Under the pieces are notes generated by a model. It ran no database searches. It worked only from the letters and a program-made list of their open reading frames with translations, and was not told where the DNA came from. Below, piece after piece: positions 20,968 to 32,554 of a stretch of DNA of 64,000 nt; the stretch's first letter is position 1; each line of letters starts with the position of its first letter. The DNA comes from Orobanche coerulescens (lineage: Eukaryota > Streptophyta > Magnoliopsida > Lamiales > Orobanchaceae): positions 51,367,501 through 51,431,500 of the forward strand of contig CM065804.1 in NCBI GenBank assembly GCA_033398695.1, given 5' to 3'. The position numbers and the translations under genes are program-made.

Positions 20968-21060
20968 AACTTGGGAAACCGAGGATAGCATGCGTGCTAG
21001 GTACCCCGAGTTGTTTGTTTCTTAAGTTTTGGGACGAAACTTATTTTTAGAGGGGTAGAA
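20968..21060 (+). pseudogene. Residual pol 3' end and polypurine tract of a lost tandem copy of B
   Basis: Encodes the chromodomain end (AACTTGGGAAACCGAGGATA matches 25591 onward) up to the stop, then GGGACGAAACTT and AGAGGGGTAGAA before the LTR. It is nearly identical to 25590-25682. Confidence 0.88.
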
Positions 21061-21375
21061 TGTAATATCCGCATTTTCTTTTCCCGGTATTTCCACTTTT
21101 CGGTGTATTTCTCGTTTTTAGCAACCCTCGGCTAACCGTATTAATTTTTGAGAAACATTTGTTTCGAGACTCTTTGTCATCCGGTTCTACGTTTCTCGGT
21201 TTGTTCGTCGTTTGTTGATCTAATTCTCGTAATTGTTGCTCGGAACCGTCGTATGGGGTTGTCGTAAATTCATCGTATGTTATTATGCGTATTTTGTGGT
21301 TCCGTTCGATGTTTCGGCCATGTTTTGGTATTGAGCACCGTTCTCATCCTGTGCCTAACGCGCGCAAATATTTCG

Positions 21376-21800
21376 GTATAGCGCGCGCTAAGCACCCTTC
21401 AGTATCGCGCGCTACTATTGTTTTGGTAGCGCGTGCTAGCGAATATGTCCAGTACTGGACGGTTTGCTACTGGACTAGGTCAGGTGCCCAGGTAGCGCAC
21501 GCAATGGCCGATAGCGCGCGCTACAGAGACGCTTTTAGCGCACGCTATGTTTGACAGATAGCGCGTGGTAACGGGGTCAGGTGAGTACTAGGCATTTAAC
21601 TTCTGGACTCGGCTGATGTCCAGGTAGCGCACGCTATGGCTGATAGCGCGCGCTACCGAGAGGCTATTGGCGCACGCTACATTTCGAGTAGCGTACGCTA
21701 ACGGCCCAGTAACCTGGTTACTGGACTGGGACGTTAACTTCTGGACTGGAGTTTTGTCCCGTTAGCGCACGCTAACTTCTGAGTATTAGCACGCGCTAAC
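21376..21800. repeat. Palindrome cluster TAGCGCRCGCTA in U3 of B
   Basis: About a dozen copies or near copies of TAGCGCGCGCTA and TAGCGCACGCTA lie immediately upstream of the TATA box (21811). The right LTR has the same cluster at about 25998-26412. The motif is the same as in element A. Confidence 0.9.
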
Positions 21801-22036
21801 ACTCCCTGGCTATATAAACCAGGGAGTTGACCCAGATGTACGTCTATTCTCATTTCACCTGCTTCCTCCGCGGATTTGGCGATTTTGGGCGATTTTTTGG
21901 CGATTTCTTCCTCCAATCATCTCAACCATCATCTTCCTTGAGTTCTTGGTGTATAATAACAACATCAACACGAATCTTTCATCCTAATCCAAGGTAAATC
22001 TTCTTAGAACCCTACTTTTGAGTAAATTAGGCCGTT

Positions 22037-22650
22037 GGAGATATCTAAAGTCTTCGTTGCCACCAACTGTCCCGAGGAGCGTAAGGTCCCTATTGCCCAG
22101 TACTTTCTCACTGGGGACGCTACGGATTGGTGGGAGGCCGTTGGGCCCAAAGATCATGTTGCTTCGTGGGTCGAATTTCAGGAATTGATGGAGACTGAAT
22201 ATTGCCCGTGGCCGGTTAGACAGGCTCGAGTCCATGCTTTCTATGATGCTCAACCACGGGATATTCCCATATCCCAAGCTATTGCCGATTTCAACAAGGA
22301 TTTGGGCTATGTGAAGACCCAAGTTGTCGAGGAGAGCGATAAAATTTTCCATTTTTCCAGGCGGATGAAACTATCAATTCGGGACTATATGTCTTGGCTC
22401 GTCTGCACTACTTTGAAGGATTATCAGAGTAGGGCTCTTGCTTACGATATGTCGGTGATGGCTAGTGATGTGGCTCGTGAGAAAAAGAACTAGAAGTCAT
22501 TCGGAAACTTTTCTGGTCCCAAGGGTGGAGGCCAGCAGAAATCTCAGGCTGCGAATATTTCTACGGGCGGTTGGGATCGTTTCTATAGGAGTTTTCGAGG
22601 TGCCACCGGAACCTCCGTTCGTGATCCCACATGTTTTAACTGTGGCCAGG
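22037..22650 (+). pseudogene. gag segment inside the left LTR of B
   Basis: Open from the ISKVFVATNCPEERKVPIAQ region through DWWEAVGPKDH, YDAQPRDIPISQAIADF and RMKLSIRDYMSWLVCTTLKD to a stop after REKKN. It continues past that stop as FSGPKGGGQQKSQ and ends at DPTCFNCGQ, the start of the zinc knuckle. It parallels 23557-24150 in the internal gag, but it extends into the knuckle, which the internal copy has lost. The segment must therefore come from a different, more complete copy. Its left edge shares GGAGATATC with gag. Its right edge shares TGGCCAGGG with the normal LTR. Confidence 0.88.
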
Positions 22651-22986
22651 GTCGTTGACATGTGCATTTGGGTCTTCTTATTTCTTCTGTCTACTTCGAT
22701 TTGGTTGTTTCCCACATTTATAAACTTATAGATTGTACTCGAGAGTACTGAGGCTTTTCATTTCAAACTTCGTTTTGTATTAACTCAAATTACTATACTG
22801 TCGGTTGATGTTTATCATGCCAGTTGCTCCGGGCGTATCTTTATATGTTGTATTATTTAAATGTGTGTCCTTGCTAACTGAGATGGTTAGTCGAGTGGTG
22901 TTTTTCTTGTTTTAGCCTGGTGGGTCCCATGTAGGGGTCCATGGCGCTGTAATATACTCCGAATATCTTGGGGGTGTTACAGAAAA

Positions 22987-22999
22987 TGGTATCAGAGAC
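22987..22999 (+). other. Primer binding site of element B
   Basis: TGGTATCAGAGAC five bases after the LTR end, an initiator-Met-tRNA-type site. Confidence 0.88.
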
Positions 23000-23218
23000 T
23001 AGGTTTATGGATACCTAGGCTTGTCGGTTATTTGGGTCTAGTTGTGTTTTGTTTTGCACATTGTCACACCGCTACCGGCATCTCAGTACTTCCAGTGTTC
23101 GTAAGTTTTCCTTACTCGATTCTTTACTTTCTTGTACCGTATTTCCGTTTCTTGAACTGTGGTTATTCTCCCTCTTTTACTTATCATCGAGTTCCTTTTG
23201 CCACCTCTTATCACCAGT

Positions 23219-24152
23219 ATGGATGCTGGAAGGGGCCGTGGTCGTGGTCGTGGCCATAGACGCGGTCGGGGACGTGGGGCAGCCGGTGGGGTGGCCATGT
23301 CGCATTCTTCGGGAGTCGGCAGTACCAGTGACCGTCACAGTCATGCTTCTTCTTAGGAGCGCGCCAACCTTGGTATTGCGGCCATTATGCAGCAAATGGT
23401 GAACCAAATGGCGGCGATAGCTCAGGTGGTTCACAACCCGGATCCGGCCCGTGCTAATCGGGGCGGAGCAGACCGTTGGCTCCAAGATGTCATCAAGATG
23501 CATCCTCCTCAGTTTTCGGGAGCATCAAACCCGATCGGCTGGGAGGGGTGGATCAAGGAGATATCTAAAGTCTTCATTGCCACCAACTGTCCCGAGGACC
23601 GTAAGGTCCCTATTGCCCAGTACTTTCTCACTGGGGACGCTATGGATTGGTGGGAGGCCGTTGGGCCTAAAGATCATGTTTCTTCGTGGGCCGAATTTCA
23701 GGAATTGATGGAGACTGAATATTACCCGTGGACGGTTAGACAAGCTCGAGTCCATGCTTTCTATGATGCTCAACCACGGGATATTCCCATATCCCAAGCT
23801 ATTGCTGATTTCAACAAGGAGTTGGGCTATGTGAAGACCTAAGTTGTCGAGGAGAGCGACAAAATTTTCCATTTTTCCAGGCAGATGAAACTATCAATTC
23901 GGGACTATATGTCTGGGCTCGTCTGCACTACTTTGAAGGATTATCAGAGTAGGGCTCTTGCTTATGATATGTCGGTGACGGCTAGTGATGTGGCTCATGA
24001 GAACAAGAACCAGAAGTCAGTCGGAAACTTTTCTGGTCCCAAGGGTGGAGGCCAGCAGAAATCTCAGGCTGCGAATATTTCTACGGGCGGTTGGGATCGT
24101 TTCTATAGGAGTTTTCGAGGTGCCGCCGGAACCTCCATTCGTGATCCCACAT
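23219..24152 (+). pseudogene. gag of element B (stops, zinc knuckle deleted)
   Basis: Starts at ATG 23219 with MDAGRGRGRGRGHRRGRGRG, the same arginine-glycine-rich head as in A. The gag domain shows DVIKMHPPQFSGASNPIGWE, FLTGDAMDWWEAVGPKDHV, MKLSIRDYMSGLVCTTLKDY and ALAYDMSVTA. In-frame stops occur after HSHASS (TAG) and after GYVKT (TAA). After RDPT the sequence jumps to DVEVLLPGAVRQL in the spacer before integrase, so the zinc knuckle, protease, reverse transcriptase and RNase H are all missing. Gag would form the particle; this copy cannot do so alone. Confidence 0.9.
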
Positions 24153-25647
24153 TAGATGTTGAGGTTTTGTTGCCTGGAGCTGTCAGGCAACTTTGTGCTT
24201 TAGAGATTTCGTCATCTTTGATCGACGAAATTAAGCTGAAGCAGTTGGAGGATCCGATGATTACTCAAATCCGAGAGAACGTTCTTAAGGGAAAGTCTCC
24301 TGGGTTTGTGATACACGAGGATGGTGTTTTGAGATTCCAGAGTCGGCTTTGTATACCGAACGACTCAGAGTTGAGACAGAGTATTTTGCATGAGGCCCAT
24401 GCTACACCTTACTCCGTTCATCCTGGTTCGAGTAAGATGTTCAAGGACCTGAGAAGGAATTTCTGGTGGAATGATATGAAGGAGGAGGTCGCACAGTTTG
24501 TAGCGAGATGTTTGACTTGTCAGCAGGTCAAAATCGAGCATCAGCGAACGGCCGGGCTATTGCAGTCACTTCCCGTTTCGGAATGGAAGTGAGAAGATAT
24601 ATCGATGGATTTCATTACGAGTTTGCCGAGATCGAGGTCGGGCATGAATATGGTCTGGGTGATTGTTGATCGTCTGACCAAGTCGGCACATTTTCTGGGC
24701 ATCAAGGACACTTGGGGCCTGGAGAAGTTGGCTCGTGTGTTTATCGCGCAGATTGTGAGGCTTCACGTTACTCCGAAGTCTATTGTTTCGGATTGTGATG
24801 GCTATTTTGTATCGCACTTTAGGCAGGCGGTGCATAAGGCATTGGGTACTCGTTTGCGTTCTAGTACCTCTTTTCATCCTCAGTCAGATGGACAGTCAGA
24901 ACACACTATCCAGACATTCGAGGATATGTTGCGTGCTTGTGCTCTCGATTGGAGCAGTGACTGGGAGGAGCATTTGCCATTGATCGAATTCACGTACAAC
25001 AATAGTTGGCACGCGTCGATTCGGATGGCACCGTATGAGGCACTTTATGGCGGCGTTGTCGATCACCGATTTGTTGGAATGAGGCATCTGATATGGTCGG
25101 GACCGAGCCGGATATCGTTCTAGAGATGAGGTGGAAGATAGAATTAATTCGGGAATGGATGTTGACTGCATAGAGTCGACAGAAGTCATATGATGATGTC
25201 CGTCGTCGACCTTTGGAATTCGAGGTGGGAGACCACGTTTTTCTAAAGGTGTCGCCGACGACAGGAGTTTTCCGTTTCGGGAAAAATGGGAAGTTGAGTC
25301 CGAGATTTATTGGACCCTTCGAGATTCTCGAGCGAGTCAGTGGGTTGGCATACCATTTGGCGTTACCCCCAGCCTTGAGTCATGTTCATAGCATTTTTCA
25401 TGTTTCCCAGTTGAGGAAATATGTCCTGGTTCCTAGTCACGTCATCGATTATGGTGAGATTGATGTCGCCGAGGATATAACTTTTGAGGAGCATCCCTTG
25501 AAGATTTTGGAGCATCGTGAGAAGCGACTGAGGCATAAGACCATTCCCTTGGTCAAGGTGCCGTGGTCGAGACATGATGTCGAGGAGGCAACTTGGAAAA
25601 CCGAGGATAGCATGCGTGCTAGGCGCCCCGAGTTGTTTGTTTCTTAA
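24153..25647 (+). pseudogene. Integrase and chromodomain of element B
   Basis: Zinc-binding region: GSSKMFKDLRRNFWWNDMKE and [12 protein letters not shown] stop follows EWK (TGG to TGA at about 24591), just before the first catalytic aspartate in SMDFITSLPRS. The second aspartate should lie in VSDCDGYFVSHF. The third acidic site reads DGQSEHTIQT. A frameshift around 25050-25120 and a TAG before SRQKSYDD break the middle. The tail reads RFGKNGKLSPRFIGPFEILE and then a chromodomain-like VKVPWSRHDVEEATWKTED. The stop is at 25645-25647, followed by the polypurine tract. Confidence 0.92.
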
Positions 25648-25682
25648 GTTTCGGGACGAAACTTATTTTTAGAGGGGTAGAA

Positions 25683-27847
25683 TGTAATATCCGCATTTTC
25701 TTTTCCCGATATTTCCACTTTTCCGTGTATTTCTCGTTTTTAGCGACCCTCGTGTAACCGTATTAATTTTTGAGAAACATTTGTTTCGAGACTCTTTGTC
25801 ATCCGGTTCTACGTTTCTTGGTTCGTTCGTCGTTTGTTGATCTAATTCTCGTAATTGTTGCTCGGAACCGCCGTATGGATTGCCGTAAATTCATCGTATG
25901 TTATTACGTGTATTTTGTGGTTCCGTTTGATGTTTCGGCCATGTTTAGGTATTGAGGACCGTTTTCATCCTGTGCCTAACGCACACAAATATTTCAGTAT
26001 AGCGCGCGCTAAGCACCCTTCAGTAGCGCGTGCTACTATTGTTTTGGTAGTGCGCGCTAGCGAATATGTCTAGTACTGGACAGTTTGCTACTGGACTATG
26101 TCAGGTGCCCAGGTAGCACACGCTATGGCCCATAGCGCGCGCTACCGAGATGCTTTTAGCGCACGCTATGTTTGACAGATAGCCCGCGCTAACGGGGTCA
26201 GGTGAGTACTGGGCAGTTAACTTCTGGACTCGGCTAATGTCCAGGTAGCGCACGCTATGGCCGATAGCGCACGCTACCGAGAGGCTATTAGCGCACGCTA
26301 CGTTTCGAGTAGCGCACGCTAACGGCCCAGAAACCTGGTTACTGGACTGGGACATTAACTTCTGGACTGGAGTTTTGTCCCGTTAGTGCACGCTAACTTC
26401 TGAGGATTAGCGCGCGCTCACACTCCGTGGCTATATAAACCAGGGAGTTGACCCAGATGTACGTCTATTCTCATTTCACCTCCTTCCTCCGCGGCTTTGG
26501 CGATTTTGGGCGATTTCTTGGCGATTTCTTCCTCCAATCATCTCAACCATTATCTTCCTTGAGTTCTTGGTGTATAATAACAATATCAACACGAATCTTT
26601 CATCCTAATTCAAGGTAAATCTTCTTAGAACCCTACTTTTAAGTAAATTGGGGGTTTTCGGGTTTTTCTTCGATTCGTTCCATACGGTTGATTAATTCAT
26701 GTTGAATATGATTAATCTTGCTAGTATTCTTGTTTTCCCTACGGATTCATGGTATATTTCGTAGTTGTTGCGTAATCGAAGAGGGTTTGGTTGTGGTCCG
26801 CCCTCGTTGCTATTTTTATACGAATATACATGAATCGTAGGAGGGTTTTCGGGTGTATTCCATTTTCGTATTCGTTTAAAGTTGGTTGTGATTATGTTCT
26901 TCGAATCGTTAGGTTCGGTTCCATTGGTTCCTAGCATTCGTCGGTGATTTTCCTTTCCGTTCGTTGCGTCATCAATTATTCAAGGCAAGTATTTTTGGAA
27001 ACCTTTATGCTTAATGTGAAGTGGTAATTTATATTGTGTGTGATTTGCTCACCTCGGGAGGGTCCGACGGGATCACGGAGGGAGTCCAATGGTTTGTGCA
27101 CTAGATTCATGCATGAGTTTGTTTAGCTAGCCAGCTCGGGAGGGTCCTTAGAGGCCTCGAGTGGGATTTGTGGCTCCGTCCCGGTCCTAGGCGATGCACG
27201 TGCGTGATTTATTTTATGATATGGCCAGCTCGGGAGAGTCCTTAGAGGCCTCGAGTGGGATTTGTGGCTTCGTCCCAGTCCTAGGCAAATGTGATTGACT
27301 GTTTGTTTCCGGAAAAGACATGTCTGGTTTTGGTTTTGAAATGAATTGGTGCATTGTACTATGAAACGTGTAAGCGAATGGTTTGCCTTGATTACTTGTA
27401 CTAGCATAATTGCTAACCCCTTTGGGGACCCGTTTTGGGGAAATTCTTGTTATGGATTTCAGGTTATGTTTTGCCGGACAAGCGGGCACTGGGACAGTAC
27501 GAGGATGTTGGCCAGGGTCGTTGACATGTGCATTTGCGTCTTCTTATTTCTTCTGTCTACTTCGATTTGGTTGTTTCCCACATTTATAAACTTATAGATT
27601 GTACTCACAAGTATTTAGGCTTTTCATTTCGAACTTCGTTTTGTATTAACTCAAATTGCTATATTGTTGGTTGATGTTTATCACGCCGGTTGCTCCGAGC
27701 ATATCTTTATATGTTGTATTATTTAAATATGTGTCCTTTCTAACTGAGATGGTTAGTCGAGTGGTGTTTTTCTTGTTTTAGCCTGGTGGGTCCCATGTAG
27801 GGGTCCACGGCGCTGTAATATACTCCAAATATCTCTGGGGTGTTACA
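25683..27847 (+). repeat. Right LTR of element B (2165 bp)
   Basis: TGTAATATCCGCATTTTC to CTCTGGGGTGTTACA. It is preceded by the polypurine tract AGAGGGGTAGAA. It has the palindrome cluster, a TATA box at 26432-26439 and a 94-bp tandem repeat near its end. Host element D continues at 27848. Confidence 0.93.
27131..27290. repeat. 94-bp tandem repeat in the right LTR of B
   Basis: CCAGCTCGGGAGRGTCCTTA starts at 27131 and 27225, each followed by a GAGGCCTCGAGTGGGATTTG-containing unit. A third, diverged start (CACCTCGGGAGGGTCCGACG) is at about 27051. The segment is absent from the left LTR because of the gag replacement. Confidence 0.88.
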
Positions 27848-29878
27848 GAACGCCTAGATCCAGATTGTTTGTGCCCTCACTTTGTTCGGCGATCACCGAC
27901 TGTACCGCCTTCCCTCGCCGTTGGAGATGAACCACCTGTTTAAGCTGACGGTTCAGAAGGGGTCCGTCGGTGTCTACCATATCCAGGGCCGTTCCGGTCG
28001 GGTGATCCTTGGGGTCCCGAACAAGGTGCGAGGCGATCAGGCGAAATGGTTCTAGGTCGGCGGTGCATGGAAGGCATCAACGAGCGACAATCCCACGGGT
28101 GAGCTAGATATTCCCACCAGCTTTCGGGAGAGGAATCCGAGTAAGGGTTCTGACTCTCCCTTTGTTCGGATATGTTCTGAACTGATCTAATTTGGTCTTC
28201 CTTTTGCGGGTTTCCATATTCCAGCGGTTGACGAGCTACCTTTCGATTTTCTGGTCGTCTGGGAGCGGATACGCAGTCTTCCGGACGACGATATTGACGC
28301 TCTCCGGATTAACAAAGAGAGCCATTGGTTGTCTGCTAGGTTATTCCGTTTTCCGCGACACCTTTTGGTCCCAGATATGAATTTCCATGATCTACTTTTG
28401 CTTGGCGATCGTCCTGTTTGAGGAATGTTTCTAACCATTGTTTGATCGTTTATTTTTTGCAGAGGTCCGCTTCCCTCGCTTCTTGGAGCCTCCGCTGGAG
28501 ATTGCCATGTCGAACCCCGGAGTTTTCAGTCGCCTGCACCAGAAGAAGTCGAGTCGAGTTCCTTTGGTGGCGCTACCTCTTATTCCGGAGGTGAGGCCTC
28601 ATGTAGAGCCAATCGCAGCGGAGGGGGAGGTTCGGAAGGAGGGACTCCGGCTAAACCGCAAGCGACCGAGGTGGGGGGAGCCCCCAGTCTCTGCCCCTGT
28701 TGGTGAGCCGCCGATCGCCGCGCCTCCGCTCACCGCGGTCCCCTTGGTGGATGAGCCTACGCCTTCGTCGGCTTTCCTGCAAGCCATGGCGATTGCCGAG
28801 GCCGAGACCCCTCGCGGGAAACCGTACTTCGGTCGCGACCCCGGTAAAGCCGAGAGGTAAACTTTGATTGTTTCGCTGAGTTTTGTCACTTGCGTAGGAG
28901 ATGTGCTAACTCTTCTGTTCTTGATGCAGGATCTGCTGCACTAACCCGGCTTGCTCGCCGATGGTACTAGATTTTCTCGCGAGCCGATCTCCTCGCGAGG
29001 CCTGTGACGTCCCGCAATACATCACACGGACTGTCTCTGCTCTGCCGAAGTCCTGGACGACCGATTTGGATGCGATTGCCCACCAGCGTTCCGGAGACAC
29101 GATACAGTCTGCCTTCGCTCTCCCTCTCTAGGCGGCGACGATGGCTGCCCAAGCTGTGAAGGACTTCGAAGGGCGTCCTTCTACTTCTCATCTTCAGGTG
29201 GACCTCGAGGCCGCTCGGAAAAAGAACTCCGAGTTTGCCGACAGGATCGTGGCTATGGAGAAGGACTCCTTGGACGCGGCTAAACGGGCAAGTAAGGATC
29301 TTGAGCTGGCGAGACAGGATTCTGAGCGAGCCCGGGTGACGGTCGACCGACTTCGGGATCAGATGACAGAGGCCGGTCGGTCGTATGCGGATGCTGAGAA
29401 GGAAGCCGATCAGCTGAAGGTGACCGTTGCTCGGCTGACTAGCGAGCTGGCGACGTCGAGGGGGGAGACGGCTGCTAAGGAGTCCGAGCTCCAGGGTGCG
29501 CATCAGGCGGTTGCGGAGTTGAAACGAAAGCTGGAGGCGACCGGGGCCGATCCTTTTCTCAACGTGGAGTTCGTCAGCGAGTTTGCCTATTACATGGCGT
29601 TCGCTGACTCGCTCCGCGCTGCTAAGAAGGTAGGGCTGGAGGTCGGCCCTTTGGCTGAAAACTTCAAGGCATACGCACTGGAGCATCCTCTTCATCCTGC
29701 CTTCTCCGTGCCGATCTTGTACCTCTCGGATATCGGCGTAGACCTGAGCTGGTACCCGACTCCCGAAAATCTCGTTCATCCAAATGCCTCGGAGGACGGG
29801 GAGGCAGCTCCGGAGGCCGACGGTGGAGGACGGGCCGATCCAGCGGTCGAAGGTGAAGGCCAGGCAGGGGCAGCCTGA
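27848..29878 (+). pseudogene. Antisense PF04195-like gene of D (5' part lost, splice sites damaged)
   Basis: The second half of a spliced plus-strand gene. The remnant of exon 1 (to 28140) encodes HRLYRLPSPLEMNHLFKLTV and GVYHIQGRSGRVILGVPNKV. It has an in-frame TAG after AKWF and ends at donor GTAAGGG (28141). The next acceptor reads TTTTGCGGG where F and E have TTTTGCAGG. The donor of that exon reads CAGATATGA where E has CAGGTATGT. Exon 28463-28856 (RFPRFLEPPLEIAMSNPGVF and on) and the last exon from 28930 have intact sites. The last exon encodes a long coiled coil (AARKKNSEFADRIVAMEKDS and on) and ends EGQAGAA. Cellular function is unknown. The in-frame stops and two lost splice sites make this copy defective. 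Confidence 0.85.
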
Positions 29879-30269
29879 GGTTTTTACGTCATTCTTTTTG
29901 TTTTTGTTTTTGTCTTGTAATTAATGTAGCTTTCCTTGTACTTCTGCCTTCGGGCGACCGTGTTTGTACTTTGATATTCCAAGTAATGAAATGAAAGTTT
30001 GCTTCTTCGATTTATTGCTTGAATGATTGTCTTTCTGAGTCTTTGCATGACTTTATACAAATGTGTGAGGAAAGATTGTTGCGTGTATAGCTCCAAGTGA
30101 ATTGATAAACTATTTTGCAGACTCCTCGAGGAAGGCCGACCATCCCGGGCTAGAGGAACTGTTCACGATCGTGGAGTTCGATGGAACCGACCTCCATGAC
30201 CATGTCTTATGCGCGAGCGACATTCCATCTGATGGCCAAGTTCTCGCGACTCACTTAATTGTGAGGGTC

Positions 30270-31030
30270 CTCCGTAGGCTGCGCCCACCTCGTATTTAAA
30301 CGAAGGGCGTGCGGTCTTGGTCTGGAGGAGTCCTTGCGCGGGGCGTCGTCGGATTAATCGACTCCACGACTGCGGCTTGTTAGCAATTTTCTACCTCGGA
30401 CCGTCATGTACGATGGCGATCCTCGACGGTATACGTTTTGACGGGGGGAGGGACGCGTCGCATTGTCCGGATCCACCATGTTAGGTGATGGACCTTTGAG
30501 GGCGGGTGAATGTATCCACATATCTGTTTTGGAGGGCCCTTTGGCTACGCCCGCCTCGTATTTAAACAAAGGGCGAGCGATCGTGGCCCAAAGGGACCTT
30601 GCATGGGCACAGAGAATGGTTCCATCATCCTCCACAGCCACGTCGACACTATTCTACCTCGGACCATCATGTCAGATGATGATCCTCGACGGTATACGTT
30701 GTGTAAGGGGAGGCGATCGCTTGCCTAGGTTCTTCATGTTGATGATGAACTTTAGAGGGCGAGTGAGTCATCCTCTGATTTGTTTTTGGAGGGTCCTTCG
30801 GCTACGCCCGCCTCGTATTTAAATGAAGGGCGAGCGATCGTTGCTCAAAGGAACCTTGCATGGACGGATCATCGGTTTCATCGACTTTCGCAACCATGGC
30901 GGCACTTTTCTACCTCGGACCGTAATGTTAGTTGGCGATCCTCGACGGTATACGTTGTGCTGGGGGAGGCGATCTCTACCTAGGTCCATCATGTTAAATG
31001 ATGAACTTTAGAGGGCGAGCGAGTCATCCT
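30270..31030. repeat. About 260-bp tandem repeat in D (three units)
   Basis: The phrase CCTCGTATTTAAA(C/T) recurs at about 30289, 30555 and 30812, and CTACCTCGGACC(G/A)T recurs at about 30391, 30652 and 30911, giving a period of 257-267 bp. Each unit carries GATCCTCGACGGTATACG. It sits between the antisense gene and the gag end. E has two units in the same place. Confidence 0.88.
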
Positions 31031-31295
31031 CTTTTTCGAAGCGTTTGCTCAGGCAGTAGCCTTTTGGTTTGACGAGGCGGGGATCGGGAAGAGACTTCCG
31101 AAGTTTCCTCCTCTTGATTGAAGCATATGGGTCCGGTCGCCGAGGTTGATCGAGGGGTCGGCTCGTGTGAGCTTTCCGGCCTATTGGCATTTGACTCTGG
31201 CGACCGTATCGGGAGATCGATGGGGCTCCGTCTAAGCCAATAAACTATCCATCTTGCCCTCCTCGAACAATCTCCAGAGTTGTCTGAGGAGGTTG

Positions 31296-32446
31296 TGTTG
31301 GGAAAACAAAGAACCCTGTATCGAAACAGCCGGGATATCCAATCCCTGTATCGAACGGTATTTGATAAAGAGGTTTTGACATATATGGCAATCCGCATAC
31401 AGTTAAGGAAACTGTATCGAAGCATTGAGGCATTATCCTGTATCGAAGACCTACCTCGAATCAGCATATTGTGAGGCCCTTCAGTACAGCAAGAAGTCTT
31501 ATAAAAGACCAAGTATGGAAACTGTCTCGAAACTCAAATACAGTTATCTTCCATACATCTCACAACAGGACAAAGAAGGAATCTCGAGAAGTCAAGTCCC
31601 GTTGAATAAAGAAGTATTTAAATACTCAAGGATAAAGTATTTAAATACTGTCAGTCAACAGATCTTCAAATCCCGCTAAATCCGGATCGTGTTATAATCC
31701 CGTTGGAAAGGAATCTCATTCAAACGGATACATCTCAACGGATATATATTTGAAAGACTATATATATCACATCAAGATGCTGAAGATCAGTTACCCAAGC
31801 TATCGAAATTATTATCAGAGCAAAACATATCTCCAAAGCTTACTGCAACTCAGATTAAAAGAGATATACAGTGCTCATCATTCTAAACAACACTTCATCA
31901 GCTGAAAGCTCTTAAAGTCAAAGTTGTTGTTCACCATCTGTTCTATACTTTGAACAAACAGCCCTGTGTGGACTGAACAATCTGTGCTTCTCCGGAACTG
32001 TGTGTGAAGGATTTGCATTGAAGAAGACGAAGCTTCAGAACTGTGTGTGAAGAAGCAAGTCAAAGCATTATCTCAAAACCAATCTGTGTGAAAGGTTTAA
32101 GCTAAGATCTTTATATCAATCTGTGTGAACGATATATTGATTGTGTGTGTTGTTATAATTACGTAGTTGTGTACGTAGTAATTATAATAAACTTTTTACT
32201 CCTGTGTGTAGGACCAGTGGACGTAGAGGGGTTTACCTCGAACCACTTTAATTACTGTGTTATTTACATTCATCTTTTACTGTTTTAATTACTGTGATTA
32301 ATTAAGTATACTCTATACATTTAGTTGCTGTATCCACAGCAACCTACTGTATCCAAGACTTCCGCTACGCACTCAGATTTAAAATCCATACAGTTTGTTG
32401 TTTAAACTATTTCCCAAACTGTATCCAGTATACTTAGTGGCCAACA
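31296..32446 (+). repeat. 5' LTR of the Sirevirus
   Basis: TGTTGGGAAAACAAAG to TAGTGGCCAACA, 1151 bp. It is rich in TGTATC(G/C)A words. A TATA-like stretch TATATATAT lies at about 31759. Differences from the right LTR are few, except for clusters near 32030-32110 and 32330-32360. Confidence 0.95.
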
Positions 32447-32448
32447 AG

Positions 32449-32460
32449 TGGTATCGGAGC
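32449..32460 (+). other. Primer binding site of the Sirevirus
   Basis: TGGTATCGGAGC two bases after the LTR end, an initiator-Met-tRNA-type site. Confidence 0.9.
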
Positions 32461-32554
32461 GGTTGATTCTAAAAAGAATCAGTCGTATTTTTAACCGAAT
32501 CAGATCCAAAATCACTTATTTTCAAAACAGTCTCTTTCATTCCTGTATTATCAC

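Larger units (their letters stand above)
21061..22981 (+). repeat. Chimeric left LTR of B carrying a gag segment
   Basis: 21061-about 22030 matches 25683-26650 and about 22643-22981 matches 27509-27847. Between them, roughly 860 bp of normal LTR (26651-27508) is replaced by about 610 bp of gag sequence in the same orientation. The TATA box TATATAAA is at 21811. Start TGTAATATCCGC, end GGGTGTTACA. Confidence 0.9.
20968..27847 (+). mobile_element. Ty3/gypsy chromovirus B with partial tandem copy
   Basis: Structure from left: 93 bp of pol end plus polypurine tract, a chimeric LTR, primer site, gag, an internal deletion, integrase with chromodomain, polypurine tract and second LTR. The extra pol end before the first LTR shows that two copies once shared an LTR in tandem, and the first was almost wholly deleted together with part of host element D. 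On the right, D resumes with GAACGCC exactly where E has CCGAACGCC. The related family is A. Several stops fit C-to-T changes. Confidence 0.9.

Noticed and set aside
31245..31512. Short open frames spanning the left edge of the Sirevirus
   Set aside because: They cross a transposon junction and recur at the right LTR, so they are shadows of LTR sequence.
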